The notes below the pieces were generated by a model. It was not told the DNA's origin. It did no database searches and saw only the letters and a list, made by a program, of their open reading frames with translations. The translations under genes were made by a program, and so were the position numbers. 64,000 nt of DNA from positions 3,196,001-3,260,000 of the forward strand of contig NZ_VCBX02000001.1 of NCBI RefSeq assembly GCF_005938745.2, read 5' to 3'. Of this stretch, positions 54,820 through 62,722 are shown piece by piece. Numbering within the stretch: position 1 is the stretch's first letter; the number at the start of each line of letters is the position of its first letter. Origin of the DNA: Rhodococcus sp. KBS0724. GTDB lineage: Bacteria; Actinomycetota; Actinomycetes; Mycobacteriales; Mycobacteriaceae.

Positions 54820-55308
54820 GTGGCCGATGATCTGTACCAGCGTTACGAATTCACGTTTATCGTTCCTTTGCTGACGCACTCGCAGGAACAGATGCTCGCC
54901 GACTCCCTGGGGGGACGGGTGGAGGAGCGAAAAGGTCTGCAGTTGTTGACTATTACTGCGGAGGGCATGCGCGCAGCGACTACCGCGATCACTCTTGTCG
55001 ACCAACTTGTCGGCTCCGGTGTGCGACCCGAGCGGACTCATCCGGATCTGGTGTCCCGGCAGGATATTGCAGATCGTGCCGGAGTCACGCGGCAAGCCGT
55101 CGGGCAGTGGGTGCGAGGAGTTCGGCAAGCCTCGACGCCTTTTCCGGTTCCCTATAACTCGGTGGCCGGGGGAATCTGGTTCTGGGGAGATGTCCTGGCG
55201 TGGTTACGCCGCCAGGGGTACGGGCAGGACACCGGCTTGCGCTACCCGTCATTGGACGAGCACATCCGGATCGACCGGCATATCGCGATCAATCACAAAA
55301 TCTCGTAA
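54820..55308 (+). CDS. Uncharacterised protein with central helix-turn-helix
   Basis: GTG 54820 gives 162 residues. The N-terminal 60 residues form a beta-alpha unit (YEFTFIVPLLTHSQEQMLAD, LQLLTITAEGMRAATTAI). Residues 80-104 (LVSRQDIADRAGVTRQAVGQ, then WVRGV) are a clear HTH. The C-terminus (GGIWFWGDVLAWLRRQGY) matches a pattern common in small actinobacterial proteins that read a DNA site with a Trp-rich tail. It is divergent from the metallopeptidase gene, 78 bp away, which makes it a candidate regulator of that gene. Confidence 0.8.
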   Translation: MADDLYQRYEFTFIVPLLTHSQEQMLADSLGGRVEERKGLQLLTITAEGMRAATTAITLVDQLVGSGVRPERTHPDLVSRQDIADRAGVTRQAVGQWVRGVRQASTPFPVPYNSVAGGIWFWGDVLAWLRRQGYGQDTGLRYPSLDEHIRIDRHIAINHKIS

Positions 55309-55342
55309 ACGCACCGGCAAACTATTTGCTTGATAGTAGCTG

Positions 55343-55371
55343 TTGAAACAAACCGACTGTAGGTATATGGT
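55343..55371 (+). promoter_or_regulatory. Predicted sigma-70 promoter of the HoxX-like gene
   Basis: TTGAAA at 55343-55348 and TATGGT at 55366-55371 are separated by exactly 17 bp. A start near 55378 would leave a leader of about 90 nt before the ATG at 55468. This is a prediction from sequence only. Confidence 0.5.
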
Positions 55372-55467
55372 CCCCAAGTACCTAATTCAACCTATCGGTG
55401 CGTCAGTCCTGCTTGGGGGAGCCTGGTCTTACGCCGCAGATACCCGAGTATGCAAGCAGGGGAATTC

Positions 55468-57258
55468 ATGGTTTCGACCCCCAGGACGGCTTCATCGGCT
55501 GTGTCGCTGCAGGTCCCGTCAGCCGACGCGACGGCGCCACCAGCTACATCCAGGCAACGCGCCAGTTGGGTAAGTGGGCGACGATTGCGCACCGTGGCGT
55601 CTGGCCTGTTCGCGCGAAACCGGCCAAGCGAGCCGTCTACGCCGACGCTGACCGTGCTTCTGCTTGTCACCTCGGACAACGGCCTGTCGCAGCGGGCCGC
55701 GCTGGTACTGCGGGAGGCGGGGCACCGGGTGCGGACGGCAGTAGTGTCTGATGCGGAATCGGCGCTCGCGGCCACAGCGGCCGCCGACTTCGACCTCATC
55801 ATCTGCCCGTACTTGAAAGCGTATATACCGGAAGCGATTTGGTCTCGGTGGACCACGATCGTCATTCATCCCGGCCCACCGGGGGATCGAGGTCCTTCTT
55901 CGCTGGACTGGGCGATCAGCGCTGCTGAGAGCAAGTGGGGCGTTACGGCATTGGAAGCCCGTGAAGAACTCGACGGTGGACCGGTGTGGGCGTGGCGAAC
56001 TTTCGACCTGTGCGACGGCGCCCCCAAATCTGCGGTGTACAACGATGCGGTCGCCGGCGCTGCGATGGAATGCATCCAGGAAGTGGTCGACAAGTTCGGA
56101 ATTGCGGATTTTGCGCCGCTTGTCTCGGAATCGATACCGCGGCCGGTGGCGTCCGCACAGACGCGTCCGGTGATAAAACAAGCAGATCGCGCGTTCTCGT
56201 GGTCTCAGGACGCACAGAGCATCGTGCGTGCGATCAATGCGGCTGACGGTTCTCCCGGTGTGAACACCGCGCTGGGCCTCGACCGCGTCTTTGTCTACGA
56301 CGCGCATCTCGACTCGCATGTCGACGCCGCACCCGGCACCATTCTCGAATATCACCACGAGGCAATCCGTGTTGCCACCGGCGCAGGCACTGTCTGGATC
56401 GGGCAAGCGCGTCGGGTGGATCCCGGGAGTTTCAAGCTCCCGGCGACAGCCGTGGTTCGTCCCGGCACCTTTGTCCCGCAGGTGCAGGTAAGCCGGTACC
56501 CAGGTATCGACTACCGCCGGGACGGCGATATCGGATACCTCTCGTTTCGCTGCTACAACGGTGCGATGAGCACTGCGCAGTGCCGACGGTTAACCGATCG
56601 CCTGCGCTGGGCTGTCGGGCTCGATACCAAGGTATTGGTACTGACTGGTGATTACGGCGGATTCAGCAACGGTATTCACCTCAACGTGATCGAGGCTGCC
56701 GCCGATCAGGCCGGTGAGGCGTGGTCGAACATCAAAGCCATCAACGCGGTCGCGAACGAGATCGTCAATTGCACTGATCAGATTGTTGTTGCCGCCTTCA
56801 CCGGCAACGCCGGGGCGGGCGGTGTGATGCTTCCACTCGGAGCGGACATCGTCGGAGCCAGGGCCGGTGTCGTTCTCAATCCGCACTACGCCACGATGGG
56901 GTTGTTCGGTTCGGAACTGCACACATACACACTCCCGGCCCGAGTCGGCGAATATCAGGCTCGGCGGCTGCTCTCCGAGTGCCAACCCATCAGCATCACC
57001 CATGCCCGACAGATCGGACTTGTCGATGCGATCGGACCGCGTGATCCGATTCTGTTCGAGGCGTGGCTCGGCAAGATTGCAGCCGACGTTCTGACCGGAG
57101 ATCGGCGGGAGGCGATGCTCGCGCGGAAACGATCGCGGCTCGAACTTGATCCCGTTGCGCCGTACGAGCAGCGTGAGCTCGAGGAAATGAAAAGCGATAT
57201 GTTCGGCAACCGCAACGGATTTGCGGAGAAACGTCGAAACTTCGTGCTCAAGTTGTGA
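55468..57258 (+). CDS. hoxX: HoxX-like formyltransferase/enoyl-CoA hydratase fusion, no hydrogenase nearby
   Basis: ATG 55468 follows AGGGGAATTC and gives 596 residues. The first 60 residues are basic, low complexity and absent from typical HoxX, so a later start is possible. Residues of about 62-300 form the formyl-tetrahydrofolate-binding formyltransferase domain: FDLIICPYLKAYIPEAIWSR, then HPGPPGDRGPSSLDWAI, then a linker domain at ADRAFSWSQD. Residues of about 340-596 are a crotonase domain with GNAGAGGVMLPLGAD and VVLNPHYATMGLFGSEL. HoxX turns formyl-THF into CO via formyl-CoA for the Fe-CO ligand of [NiFe]-hydrogenases in aerobes. No hyp or hox structural gene is visible in 64 kb, so its client may be encoded elsewhere or it may have another role. 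Confidence 0.9.
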   Translation: MVSTPRTASSAVSLQVPSADATAPPATSRQRASWVSGRRLRTVASGLFARNRPSEPSTPTLTVLLLVTSDNGLSQRAALVLREAGHRVRTAVVSDAESALAATAAADFDLIICPYLKAYIPEAIWSRWTTIVIHPGPPGDRGPSSLDWAISAAESKWGVTALEAREELDGGPVWAWRTFDLCDGAPKSAVYNDAVAGAAMECIQEVVDKFGIADFAPLVSESIPRPVASAQTRPVIKQADRAFSWSQDAQSIVRAINAADGSPGVNTALGLDRVFVYDAHLDSHVDAAPGTILEYHHEAIRVATGAGTVWIGQARRVDPGSFKLPATAVVRPGTFVPQVQVSRYPGIDYRRDGDIGYLSFRCYNGAMSTAQCRRLTDRLRWAVGLDTKVLVLTGDYGGFSNGIHLNVIEAAADQAGEAWSNIKAINAVANEIVNCTDQIVVAAFTGNAGAGGVMLPLGADIVGARAGVVLNPHYATMGLFGSELHTYTLPARVGEYQARRLLSECQPISITHARQIGLVDAIGPRDPILFEAWLGKIAADVLTGDRREAMLARKRSRLELDPVAPYEQRELEEMKSDMFGNRNGFAEKRRNFVLKL

Positions 57259-57277
57259 GCGGCGGACCGTTCGCTGC

Positions 57278-58096
57278 CTAGTTTCCGCCTGCCGGGTGAT
57301 GCGATGAAACACTCGCCACCGCTGCTGTTCGCGCCGATCGCACGGCGGCCCACAACGGTCGCAACAAGGACTCCCGGGTCTGTGCAGCGGAGATGCTGGG
57401 TGGCTGATTGGTCGAATCATGCTCGGCCACAGTCAAAATCGCGGCAACCTGATCAGCACTGTCGAGGACGCGCAACGCCCGAGGTGCAAGGGAATCCGGG
57501 TAGCGGTGGTGCGCCAGGTCGGAGAGTGCATCGGTAATGGCGGCTCGTGCATCGTCACCCGGAGTTCCGGTGGGGACGGTCTGTAGCGTCAGCAGCGCAG
57601 CAGCGGCATCGCGGACGGCCTCGCGCATCGCGTATTCGGCTTCTCCGAGCCCGACGTACTCGGCCGGCCCCGTCACGGTCGGCACGGAGTACACACTCCA
57701 CCGCAGAACGTCGGGACCTTCCGTCACCGGCACCAATCCGATGCCCGCAGATCCCGGACCACCCACGAGGACACCTTCACCGGCGCCCAGGGCGGCGGCC
57801 GCGAACCCTGTTCCCGCAGGCAACCCCCGTACGTCTCCGGGAGCCGGCAGCACCAATCGCAGATCTCCCGGTGCGATGTTCCCCGCGCGTCGAAGTACCC
57901 GGAGCAACATCGGCGCGCCGCCGTCGGTAATGCCCGGCCAGTCGAGTCCGAGAGTCGAAGCGGTTTCTGCGTCGGCGGCACCGATCAGATGCATCGGCGT
58001 CCACGCCACGAGCGCATCGATGACGTCGTCCGGGGCGCTGTCGCCGGCGAGCCATGATGCTGCCCACACGGTGAGCGTTGCGCTGGGAGAACTCAT
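57278..58096 (-). CDS. Rv1486c-like conserved protein of unknown function
   Basis: The 272-residue protein is alanine/glycine-rich with no membrane segments. It has an N-terminal helical segment (TVWAASWLAGDSAPDDVIDA), a Gly-rich middle (GLPAGTGFAAAALGAGEGVLVGGPGSAG) and a C-terminal helical part (DQVAAILTVAEHDSTNQPPS). Its position between ferrochelatase and NfeD, on the opposite strand, equals that of M. tuberculosis Rv1486c. The family call is positional plus general similarity. Its start codon overlaps the first in-frame ATG of the divergent DUF3097 frame (shared CATG at 58094-58097). Confidence 0.75.
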   Translation of the reverse strand: MSSPSATLTVWAASWLAGDSAPDDVIDALVAWTPMHLIGAADAETASTLGLDWPGITDGGAPMLLRVLRRAGNIAPGDLRLVLPAPGDVRGLPAGTGFAAAALGAGEGVLVGGPGSAGIGLVPVTEGPDVLRWSVYSVPTVTGPAEYVGLGEAEYAMREAVRDAAAALLTLQTVPTGTPGDDARAAITDALSDLAHHRYPDSLAPRALRVLDSADQVAAILTVAEHDSTNQPPSISAAQTRESLLRPLWAAVRSARTAAVASVSSHHPAGGN

Positions 58097-58163
58097 GACA
58101 GAAGAGTTTAGTTCGGCGTGGCAACCTGTGCGCCGTGGGCGTCGTCACCTAGCGTTGTCCCGC

Positions 58164-58997
58164 GTGAGCGGTGGAAACGGATACGGTGACATCTTCGCGG
58201 GCCATGCCCGCACCCAGAAGCGCCAAGTGCCTCAGGTGGCAGCGGAGCGCGACCTCGTCGTCGAGGATGCGGCAACGGGATTCTGCGGCGCGGTCGTCGG
58301 TTTCGAGCGCACGTACGACGGTGATTTCGTCAGGCTGGAGGACGGTCGCTCGCAGAAGCGACTGTTTGCGATGCGTGAGGCTGCATTCCTCATCGACGGC
58401 GCGCCCGTGACGTTGGTGCGTCCGGCGCCGAAGGCGGCGTCGGCAAAGCCGGCGAGGTCCGCGTCCGGCTCGACCCGGGTCGAAGGATTGCGTGCTCGCA
58501 CAGCCCTTCCCAGTCGTATCTGGGTCGAAGGTGTCCACGACGCGGCCCTGGTGGAGCGGGTGTGGGGACATGACCTGCGTGTGGAAGGTGTTGTCGTCGA
58601 GCACCTCGAGGGCTTGGACAATCTGGGGGAGCGGCTTGCGGAGTTCGTCCCAGGACCCGGGCGGCGAGTCGGCGTCCTGGTCGATCACCTGGTAACCGGA
58701 TCGAAGGAAACGCAGCTGACTCAGGGCCTCGGCCCGAACGTGTTGGTGACGGGCCATCCTTACATCGATGTCTGGGAAGCGGTACGTCCGAAGTCCGTCG
58801 GAATCTCGGCGTGGCCGAAGATTCCGCGGGGTGAGGATTGGAAGACCGGAATTTGCCGTGAACTCGGCTGGGGCACGCCCCAGGAGGGTTGGCGACGGGT
58901 CTACAACTCGGTGGAGAGCTTCCGGGACCTGGAAGCTCCCCTGATCGGCGCAGTCGAGCAGTTGGTCGATTTTGTCACCGAGCCGAACCTGACGTAG
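58164..58997 (+). CDS. DUF3097 protein
   Basis: The frame is open from far upstream, but DUF3097 proteins begin near the YGDIFAG motif. GTG 58164 (VSGGNGYGDIFAG) therefore gives a natural 277-residue protein; ATG 58095 would overlap the divergent start. Recognisable family stretches are AAERDLVVEDAATGFCGAVV, LPSRIWVEGVHDAALVERVW and VLVDHLVTGSKETQ. The central block (VEGVHDAALVERVWGHD) resembles a Toprim-like acidic fold with conserved E, D and H. The family is actinobacterial, cytoplasmic and uncharacterised. It lies just before NfeD/SPFH but is absent from that position in M. tuberculosis. Confidence 0.85.
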   Translation: MSGGNGYGDIFAGHARTQKRQVPQVAAERDLVVEDAATGFCGAVVGFERTYDGDFVRLEDGRSQKRLFAMREAAFLIDGAPVTLVRPAPKAASAKPARSASGSTRVEGLRARTALPSRIWVEGVHDAALVERVWGHDLRVEGVVVEHLEGLDNLGERLAEFVPGPGRRVGVLVDHLVTGSKETQLTQGLGPNVLVTGHPYIDVWEAVRPKSVGISAWPKIPRGEDWKTGICRELGWGTPQEGWRRVYNSVESFRDLEAPLIGAVEQLVDFVTEPNLT

Positions 58998-59034
58998 GCG
59001 CGGCGCAGATCACACTCTCTGGTTAGATGGTGTT

Positions 59035-59466
59035 GTGGCTGCACTTCTTTGGCTTGTCGGGGCACTTGTGCTCGCCGGCGCGGAAGCACTGGCAGGAGAT
59101 TTCTTTCTGCTGATGCTCGCCGGTGGGGCGCTCGCTACTGCCGGTGTCAGTTCGGTCACCGATTTTCCCGTGTGGGTCGACGCCATCATGTTCGGCGTGT
59201 TTTCGGGAGTGCTCATTCTTGGTGTTCGGCCTTTCCTGTTGCGGCGCTTCGGTACTCCGCCGCCAACTCGGATGGGAATCCAAGCACTCGAAGGTAAACG
59301 TGCCGTCGTTCTCGAAGAGGTCGGCGAGCATGCGGGTCAGGTCAAGCTGGACGGTCAGGTGTGGACGGCTCGTCCGCTGGACAGCGCTGACGTGTACCCC
59401 GCGGGGACAACGGTGACGGTGATGGAAATCAACGGGGCAACAGCAGTTGTCTGGAGGGGACCGTAA
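59035..59466 (+). CDS. NfeD-like membrane protein with OB-fold domain
   Basis: GTG 59035 gives 143 residues. Three hydrophobic segments span residues 1-70 (LLWLVGALVLAGAEALAGDF, LLMLAGGALATAGVSSV, IMFGVFSGVLILGVRPFLL). A soluble OB-fold follows (residues 75-143), with the family pattern GKRAVVLEEVGEHAGQVKLD and VWTARPLD. NfeD proteins bind SPFH-domain proteins in the membrane. The SPFH gene follows 3 bp downstream, matching Rv1487-Rv1488. Confidence 0.92.
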   Translation: MAALLWLVGALVLAGAEALAGDFFLLMLAGGALATAGVSSVTDFPVWVDAIMFGVFSGVLILGVRPFLLRRFGTPPPTRMGIQALEGKRAVVLEEVGEHAGQVKLDGQVWTARPLDSADVYPAGTTVTVMEINGATAVVWRGP

Positions 59467-59469
59467 AAC

Positions 59470-60756
59470 ATGGCAGCACTGATAGTTCTTGGCGTCTTGA
59501 TACTTTTTGTGATCGTCGTCGTTGCGAAGTCGGTAGCACTGGTGCCGCAAGCAGAAGCCGCGGTCATCGAGCGACTCGGCCGATACTCGAAGACCGTGTC
59601 GGGTCAGCTCACGTTTCTGATCCCGTTCGCGGATCGAGTGCGCGCGAAGGTCGATCTGCGTGAACGCGTGGTGTCGTTTCCGCCGCAACCGGTGATCACT
59701 CAGGACAATCTGACGTTGTCCATCGACACCGTGGTGTACTTCCAGGTCACCAATCCGCAGGCAGCGGTCTACGAAATCAGCAACTACATTGCCGCCGTCG
59801 AACAGTTGACTACGACAACACTGCGTAACGTCGTCGGCGGTATGACGCTGGAAGAAACTCTCACCTCGCGTGATTCCATCAACGGTCAGTTGCGTGGCGT
59901 GCTCGACGAAGCAACAGGCCGCTGGGGCCTGCGGGTCGCGCGCGTGGAACTCAAGAGCATCGATCCGCCGCCGTCGATCCAGGAGTCGATGGAAAAGCAG
60001 ATGAAGGCGGACCGCGAGAAGCGCGCCATGATTCTCACGGCTGAGGGTCACCGCGAAGCTGCGATCAAGACGGCCGAGGGTGCGAAGCAAAGCCAGATCC
60101 TGTCGGCCGAAGGCAACAAGCAGGCATCGGTTCTCAATGCCGAGGGTGAGCGTCAGTCGCAGATCCTTCGCGCGCAAGGTGATCGGGCTGCAAAGTACCT
60201 TCAGGCACAAGGTGAAGCCAAGGCCATCGAGAAGGTTTTTGCTGCCATCAAGTCGGGAAAGCCGACACCGGAACTTCTTGCGTACCAATATCTTCAGACG
60301 CTGCCTCAGATGGCGCAGGGTGACGCGAACAAAGTCTGGCTTGTACCAAGCGATTTCGGTGACGCCCTCAAGGGCTTCGCAAAAACACTGGGCGCTCCCG
60401 GCGACGACGGCGTGTTCCGATACGAACCGCCCGCTGCCGAAGAAAACCTGCCCAGCCCTGAGGATGATTCCGACGAGGTAGCGGAATGGTTCGAGACAAA
60501 ATCCGACCCGGCTATCGCCGAAGCAGTTCGCGCGGCAGAAATCGCGGCCCGGACACCGGTCGAGGATCCAGCGGCAGCGGTTCGTTCACAGCGTGAGAGC
60601 GCCCCGCAGCCGCCACAGGGATTCACTGATCCGGCACTGCCGCCGCCAGGTGAAAGCCAATGGTCCGGACAGTTCCAGCAGCAGCCGGAACCGGGAGACT
60701 TTCAGCAGAAGTACCCCTACCAGGACCAACCGCCGGAGGGCGGACCGCGACACTAG
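59470..60756 (+). CDS. SPFH/band 7 (stomatin-like) membrane scaffold protein
   Basis: The 428-residue protein starts with one membrane anchor (LIVLGVLILFVIVVVAKSVA) followed by the band 7 domain (residues 20-200: VPQAEAAVIERLGRYSKTVS, LDEATGRWGLRVARVELKSI). Residues of about 175-270 are a coiled coil built from repeats of about 12 residues carrying AEG (AEGHREAAIKT, AEGAKQSQILS, AEGNKQASVLN, AEGERQSQILR). The C-terminal 100 residues are Pro/Gln-rich and disordered. Stomatin-like proteins form ring-shaped oligomers that organise membrane proteases and lipid domains. NfeD upstream is the usual partner. Confidence 0.94.
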   Translation: MAALIVLGVLILFVIVVVAKSVALVPQAEAAVIERLGRYSKTVSGQLTFLIPFADRVRAKVDLRERVVSFPPQPVITQDNLTLSIDTVVYFQVTNPQAAVYEISNYIAAVEQLTTTTLRNVVGGMTLEETLTSRDSINGQLRGVLDEATGRWGLRVARVELKSIDPPPSIQESMEKQMKADREKRAMILTAEGHREAAIKTAEGAKQSQILSAEGNKQASVLNAEGERQSQILRAQGDRAAKYLQAQGEAKAIEKVFAAIKSGKPTPELLAYQYLQTLPQMAQGDANKVWLVPSDFGDALKGFAKTLGAPGDDGVFRYEPPAAEENLPSPEDDSDEVAEWFETKSDPAIAEAVRAAEIAARTPVEDPAAAVRSQRESAPQPPQGFTDPALPPPGESQWSGQFQQQPEPGDFQQKYPYQDQPPEGGPRH

Positions 60757-60788
60757 CCGCGGACCGGTATCGAGAAATCTTGTCGGAC

Positions 60789-60829
60789 GGAAAGCGCTGA
60801 TCACGGAACTAGGTGATCAGCGCTTTTCC
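60789..60829. terminator. Bidirectional terminator overlapping the end of the 60809 gene
   Basis: GGAAAGCGCTGATCAC (60789-60804) pairs perfectly with the run ending in TTTCC that starts GTGATCAGCGC (60813-60829, with one extra T). On the plus strand it follows the SPFH gene. On the minus strand its right arm encodes the last five codons of the membrane-protein gene (Lys-Ala-Leu-Ile-Thr). Confidence 0.85.
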
Positions 60830-61342
60830 GATTCCGCACACGGCAATCGCCCACAGGACGCTGGCGAAAGTTCCGATGATGAACTGCTCCGAAGCATGGG
60901 GTTCGCGCAGTTCGGGGTACCGGGCCAACCCCTTGACCGCAAGAACGATTGCGATTCCCTCCGGCCAACCGGCCAAGATCGAGACTGCCACGGCGATGCG
61001 CTCGAGGATTCCGATGACGCGGCCGCCGCGCAACGGCCCCGCATTGGGTGCAGGGCTGCCGTCGGGTTGGCGCCGTGCGACTTTGAACGTCGCAAGAACC
61101 ACCGGAGCGCCCGCAGTGGCAGCGGCCAGGACACACAGGACAAGTGTTGAGCCCAGAGCAAATCCTGTTACCGGCGTGGTTCGACTGGCGGCCAATGCCG
61201 CGATTGCGAGCGCTGGTAGAGCTACGGTGGCGGACACCCATTCGGGGATCTGGACATGGCCGCCGCTGAGTTTCGGCAACGCAGCCGCAATGAGCGGTGC
61301 TGCAGCTGCAACTGCAAGTGCGATCAGTGCCAGAACAACCAT
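60809..61342 (-). CDS. Small integral membrane protein, partner of the SatD-like gene
   Basis: The 177-residue protein has four or five hydrophobic segments (LALIALAVAAAAPLIAAALP, VTGFALGSTLVLCVLAAATA, ISILAGWPEGIAIVLAV in part, and FIIGTFASVLWAIAVCGIG). A conserved-looking cytoplasmic loop carries RQPDGSPAPNAGPLRGGRVI. It starts 14 bp after the SatD-like regulator on the same strand and ends inside a terminator stem, so the two are an operon. I do not recognise a functional family. Regulator/membrane-protein pairs like SatD plus a small membrane protein occur in many actinobacteria. The opposite-strand open frame over the same region is rejected. Confidence 0.78.
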   Translation of the reverse strand: MVVLALIALAVAAAAPLIAAALPKLSGGHVQIPEWVSATVALPALAIAALAASRTTPVTGFALGSTLVLCVLAAATAGAPVVLATFKVARRQPDGSPAPNAGPLRGGRVIGILERIAVAVSILAGWPEGIAIVLAVKGLARYPELREPHASEQFIIGTFASVLWAIAVCGIGKALIT

Positions 61343-61356
61343 GTAGTGCGCCCCTG

Positions 61357-61974
61357 TCAGTGTGTGATGCGAGCAGTGTAGGTCTGCGCTCGGACAAGTA
61401 GCCGCTCCGTGAGCCGTCGGCCGGCGAGTTCAGCTTGCCAGCCGGCGGTGACCAGGCGTTTCGACATGGCCTGCTTGGTGATTCCGAGTTGCTGGGCTGC
61501 GGCGACTTGGGTGAGGCCCTTGTCCATCAACGCGATGGCCTCGCGTCCGTCGGGAGTTTGGCGGAGGACGATCGTTCCCAACATTGTCAAGGCGCCATCG
61601 ACGTCCGCGGCGAGTTCGGCCAGGTCACCGTCGGCAGGGGCCTGCTCGACGGCGATACGCGCGGGGGCCTTCTTGGCGCGTTCGACGGCGAGGCGTGCCG
61701 CCTCGAATGCCGGACCGCGCCCCGCGCGGGTCTGGGTGGGGAGCGGTTCTTCGACGGGGCCGATTCCGATTCCGACACTCCAGTATTCGCGACGAAGTAG
61801 TTCGAGGACGAGATGCACCAGGAGTTGCGGATCGTCGGTGACTGCTTGAATTTCGTCGCCTGCCGTCCGCTCGAACTGTCGGACAAGGGGAGCGGACGCG
61901 AGGTCGCGAAGGACACTGTCGACACGGTCGACGTCGCGGCGACTACTGCGTTGGTCGACCGTCAGCACGAACAT
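61357..61974 (-). CDS. SatD-like DNA-binding regulator with C-terminal helix-turn-helix
   Basis: The 205-residue protein starts at ATG 61974, which coincides with the predicted transcription start (leaderless). The N-terminal two-thirds resemble SatD (VDQRSSRRDVDRVDSVLRDL, ERTAGDEIQAVTDDPQLLVH, VGIGIGPVEEPLPTQTRAGRG). The C-terminal segment contains an HTH (LTQVAAAQQLGITKQAMSKR). It is an intracellular regulator or nucleotide-sensing protein, and its target may be the small membrane protein downstream or its own promoter, which carries repeated sites. The family assignment rests on motif memory, so confidence is moderate. Confidence 0.78.
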   Translation of the reverse strand: MFVLTVDQRSSRRDVDRVDSVLRDLASAPLVRQFERTAGDEIQAVTDDPQLLVHLVLELLRREYWSVGIGIGPVEEPLPTQTRAGRGPAFEAARLAVERAKKAPARIAVEQAPADGDLAELAADVDGALTMLGTIVLRQTPDGREAIALMDKGLTQVAAAQQLGITKQAMSKRLVTAGWQAELAGRRLTERLLVRAQTYTARITH

Positions 61975-61975
61975 C

Positions 61976-62053
61976 AGTCAACATTAAGAGGTTGACTTTC
62001 ATATGTCAATCCTTAGAAGTTGACTCTTGAATATCAAGCTCAAGAGATTGACT
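61976..62053 (-). promoter_or_regulatory. Leaderless promoter and 28-bp-spaced repeat array of the SatD-like gene
   Basis: On the minus strand TTGACA (62009-62004) and TAATGT (61986-61981) are 17 bp apart, and the ATG start is 6 bp beyond the -10 box, so the mRNA should be leaderless. On the plus strand GTTGACT (61991), GTTGACT (62019) and ATTGACT (62047) recur every 28 bp, each preceded by an AAGAG-like block. AGTCAAC at 61976 is the inverse of the first. These look like operator copies, and they overlap the 3' end of the TVP38 gene. Confidence 0.65.
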
Positions 62054-62722
62054 GCTGGAGGGTTCGTGCAGTTCCACCGACGTCTTGCGGGCGTCGAACA
62101 GCAATCCGACGATACCGATGGCGATGCACATTCCTGACAGCACAAGCAGGCGCGGGTCGGCTTCGCCGGACAGGGCGTCGCCGAGAACAACGATTCCGAT
62201 CGTGCCGGGCAGAATCCCCACCACCGTGGCGATCACATACGGCACCAGGCGGATCGACGAAATACCGCAGCAGTAGTTCACCACCGAGAACGGAACGAAC
62301 GCGATCAAGCGCAGGGACCCCACCGCCAGCCATCCGCGCTTCTCGATCCGCTCGTCCACTCGCCTGATCGTCGGACTCGATATCCGTTGCCACACCACAT
62401 CACGACCGATGGCACGGACAAGATAGAGAGCCAGAACGGCACTGACTGTGGTTGCCGCGATCGTGAGCGCAATGCCCGTTGCCGATCCGAACAGCACACC
62501 GGCACTGAGGGTGAAGACCGTCCGAGGAAACGGCGCGACGGTGACCAGCGAATGAACGAGAAAGAACACAAGAGGGAACATCGGTCCGATGGAATCCGCC
62601 CACTCCCGGACCTGAGACACCGACGGGTGCGGCGCCAGGAGTGCCGCTCCGAAGAGTACGAGCACAACCAGGACTATCGCGATCAGTCTTCGGTCCAGCA
62701 GGCGCCCCATCACAGGGCACAA
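62006..62722 (-). CDS. TVP38/TMEM64 (DedA-related, SNARE-associated) membrane protein
   Basis: The 238-residue protein (ATG 62722; ATG 62710 is also possible) has an N-terminal helix (LIAIVLVVLVLFGAALLA), then the family core FFLVHSLVTVAPFPRTVFTL with the re-entrant loop motif SAGVLFGSATGIAL. Its later helices include VPYVIATVVGILPGTIGIVVL, and it ends in an acidic/serine C-terminal tail. DedA/TVP38 proteins act in lipid flipping or membrane homeostasis. It is transcribed on the minus strand toward the SatD-like gene; its 3' end overlaps that gene's promoter array. No terminator was seen between the two. Confidence 0.9.
   Translation of the reverse strand: MCPVMGRLLDRRLIAIVLVVLVLFGAALLAPHPSVSQVREWADSIGPMFPLVFFLVHSLVTVAPFPRTVFTLSAGVLFGSATGIALTIAATTVSAVLALYLVRAIGRDVVWQRISSPTIRRVDERIEKRGWLAVGSLRLIAFVPFSVVNYCCGISSIRLVPYVIATVVGILPGTIGIVVLGDALSGEADPRLLVLSGMCIAIGIVGLLFDARKTSVELHEPSSSQSLELDIQESTSKD

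Noticed and set aside
57537..58163. N-terminal 209 residues of the open frame running into DUF3097
   Set aside because: The region is opposite the Rv1486c-like gene, low complexity and Ser/Pro/Arg-rich, and the DUF3097 family start fits GTG 58164.
60813..61346. 177-residue plus-strand frame opposite the small membrane protein
   Set aside because: The minus-strand frame has coherent membrane helices, sits 14 bp after the SatD-like gene and ends at a terminator; the plus frame begins inside the terminator stem.
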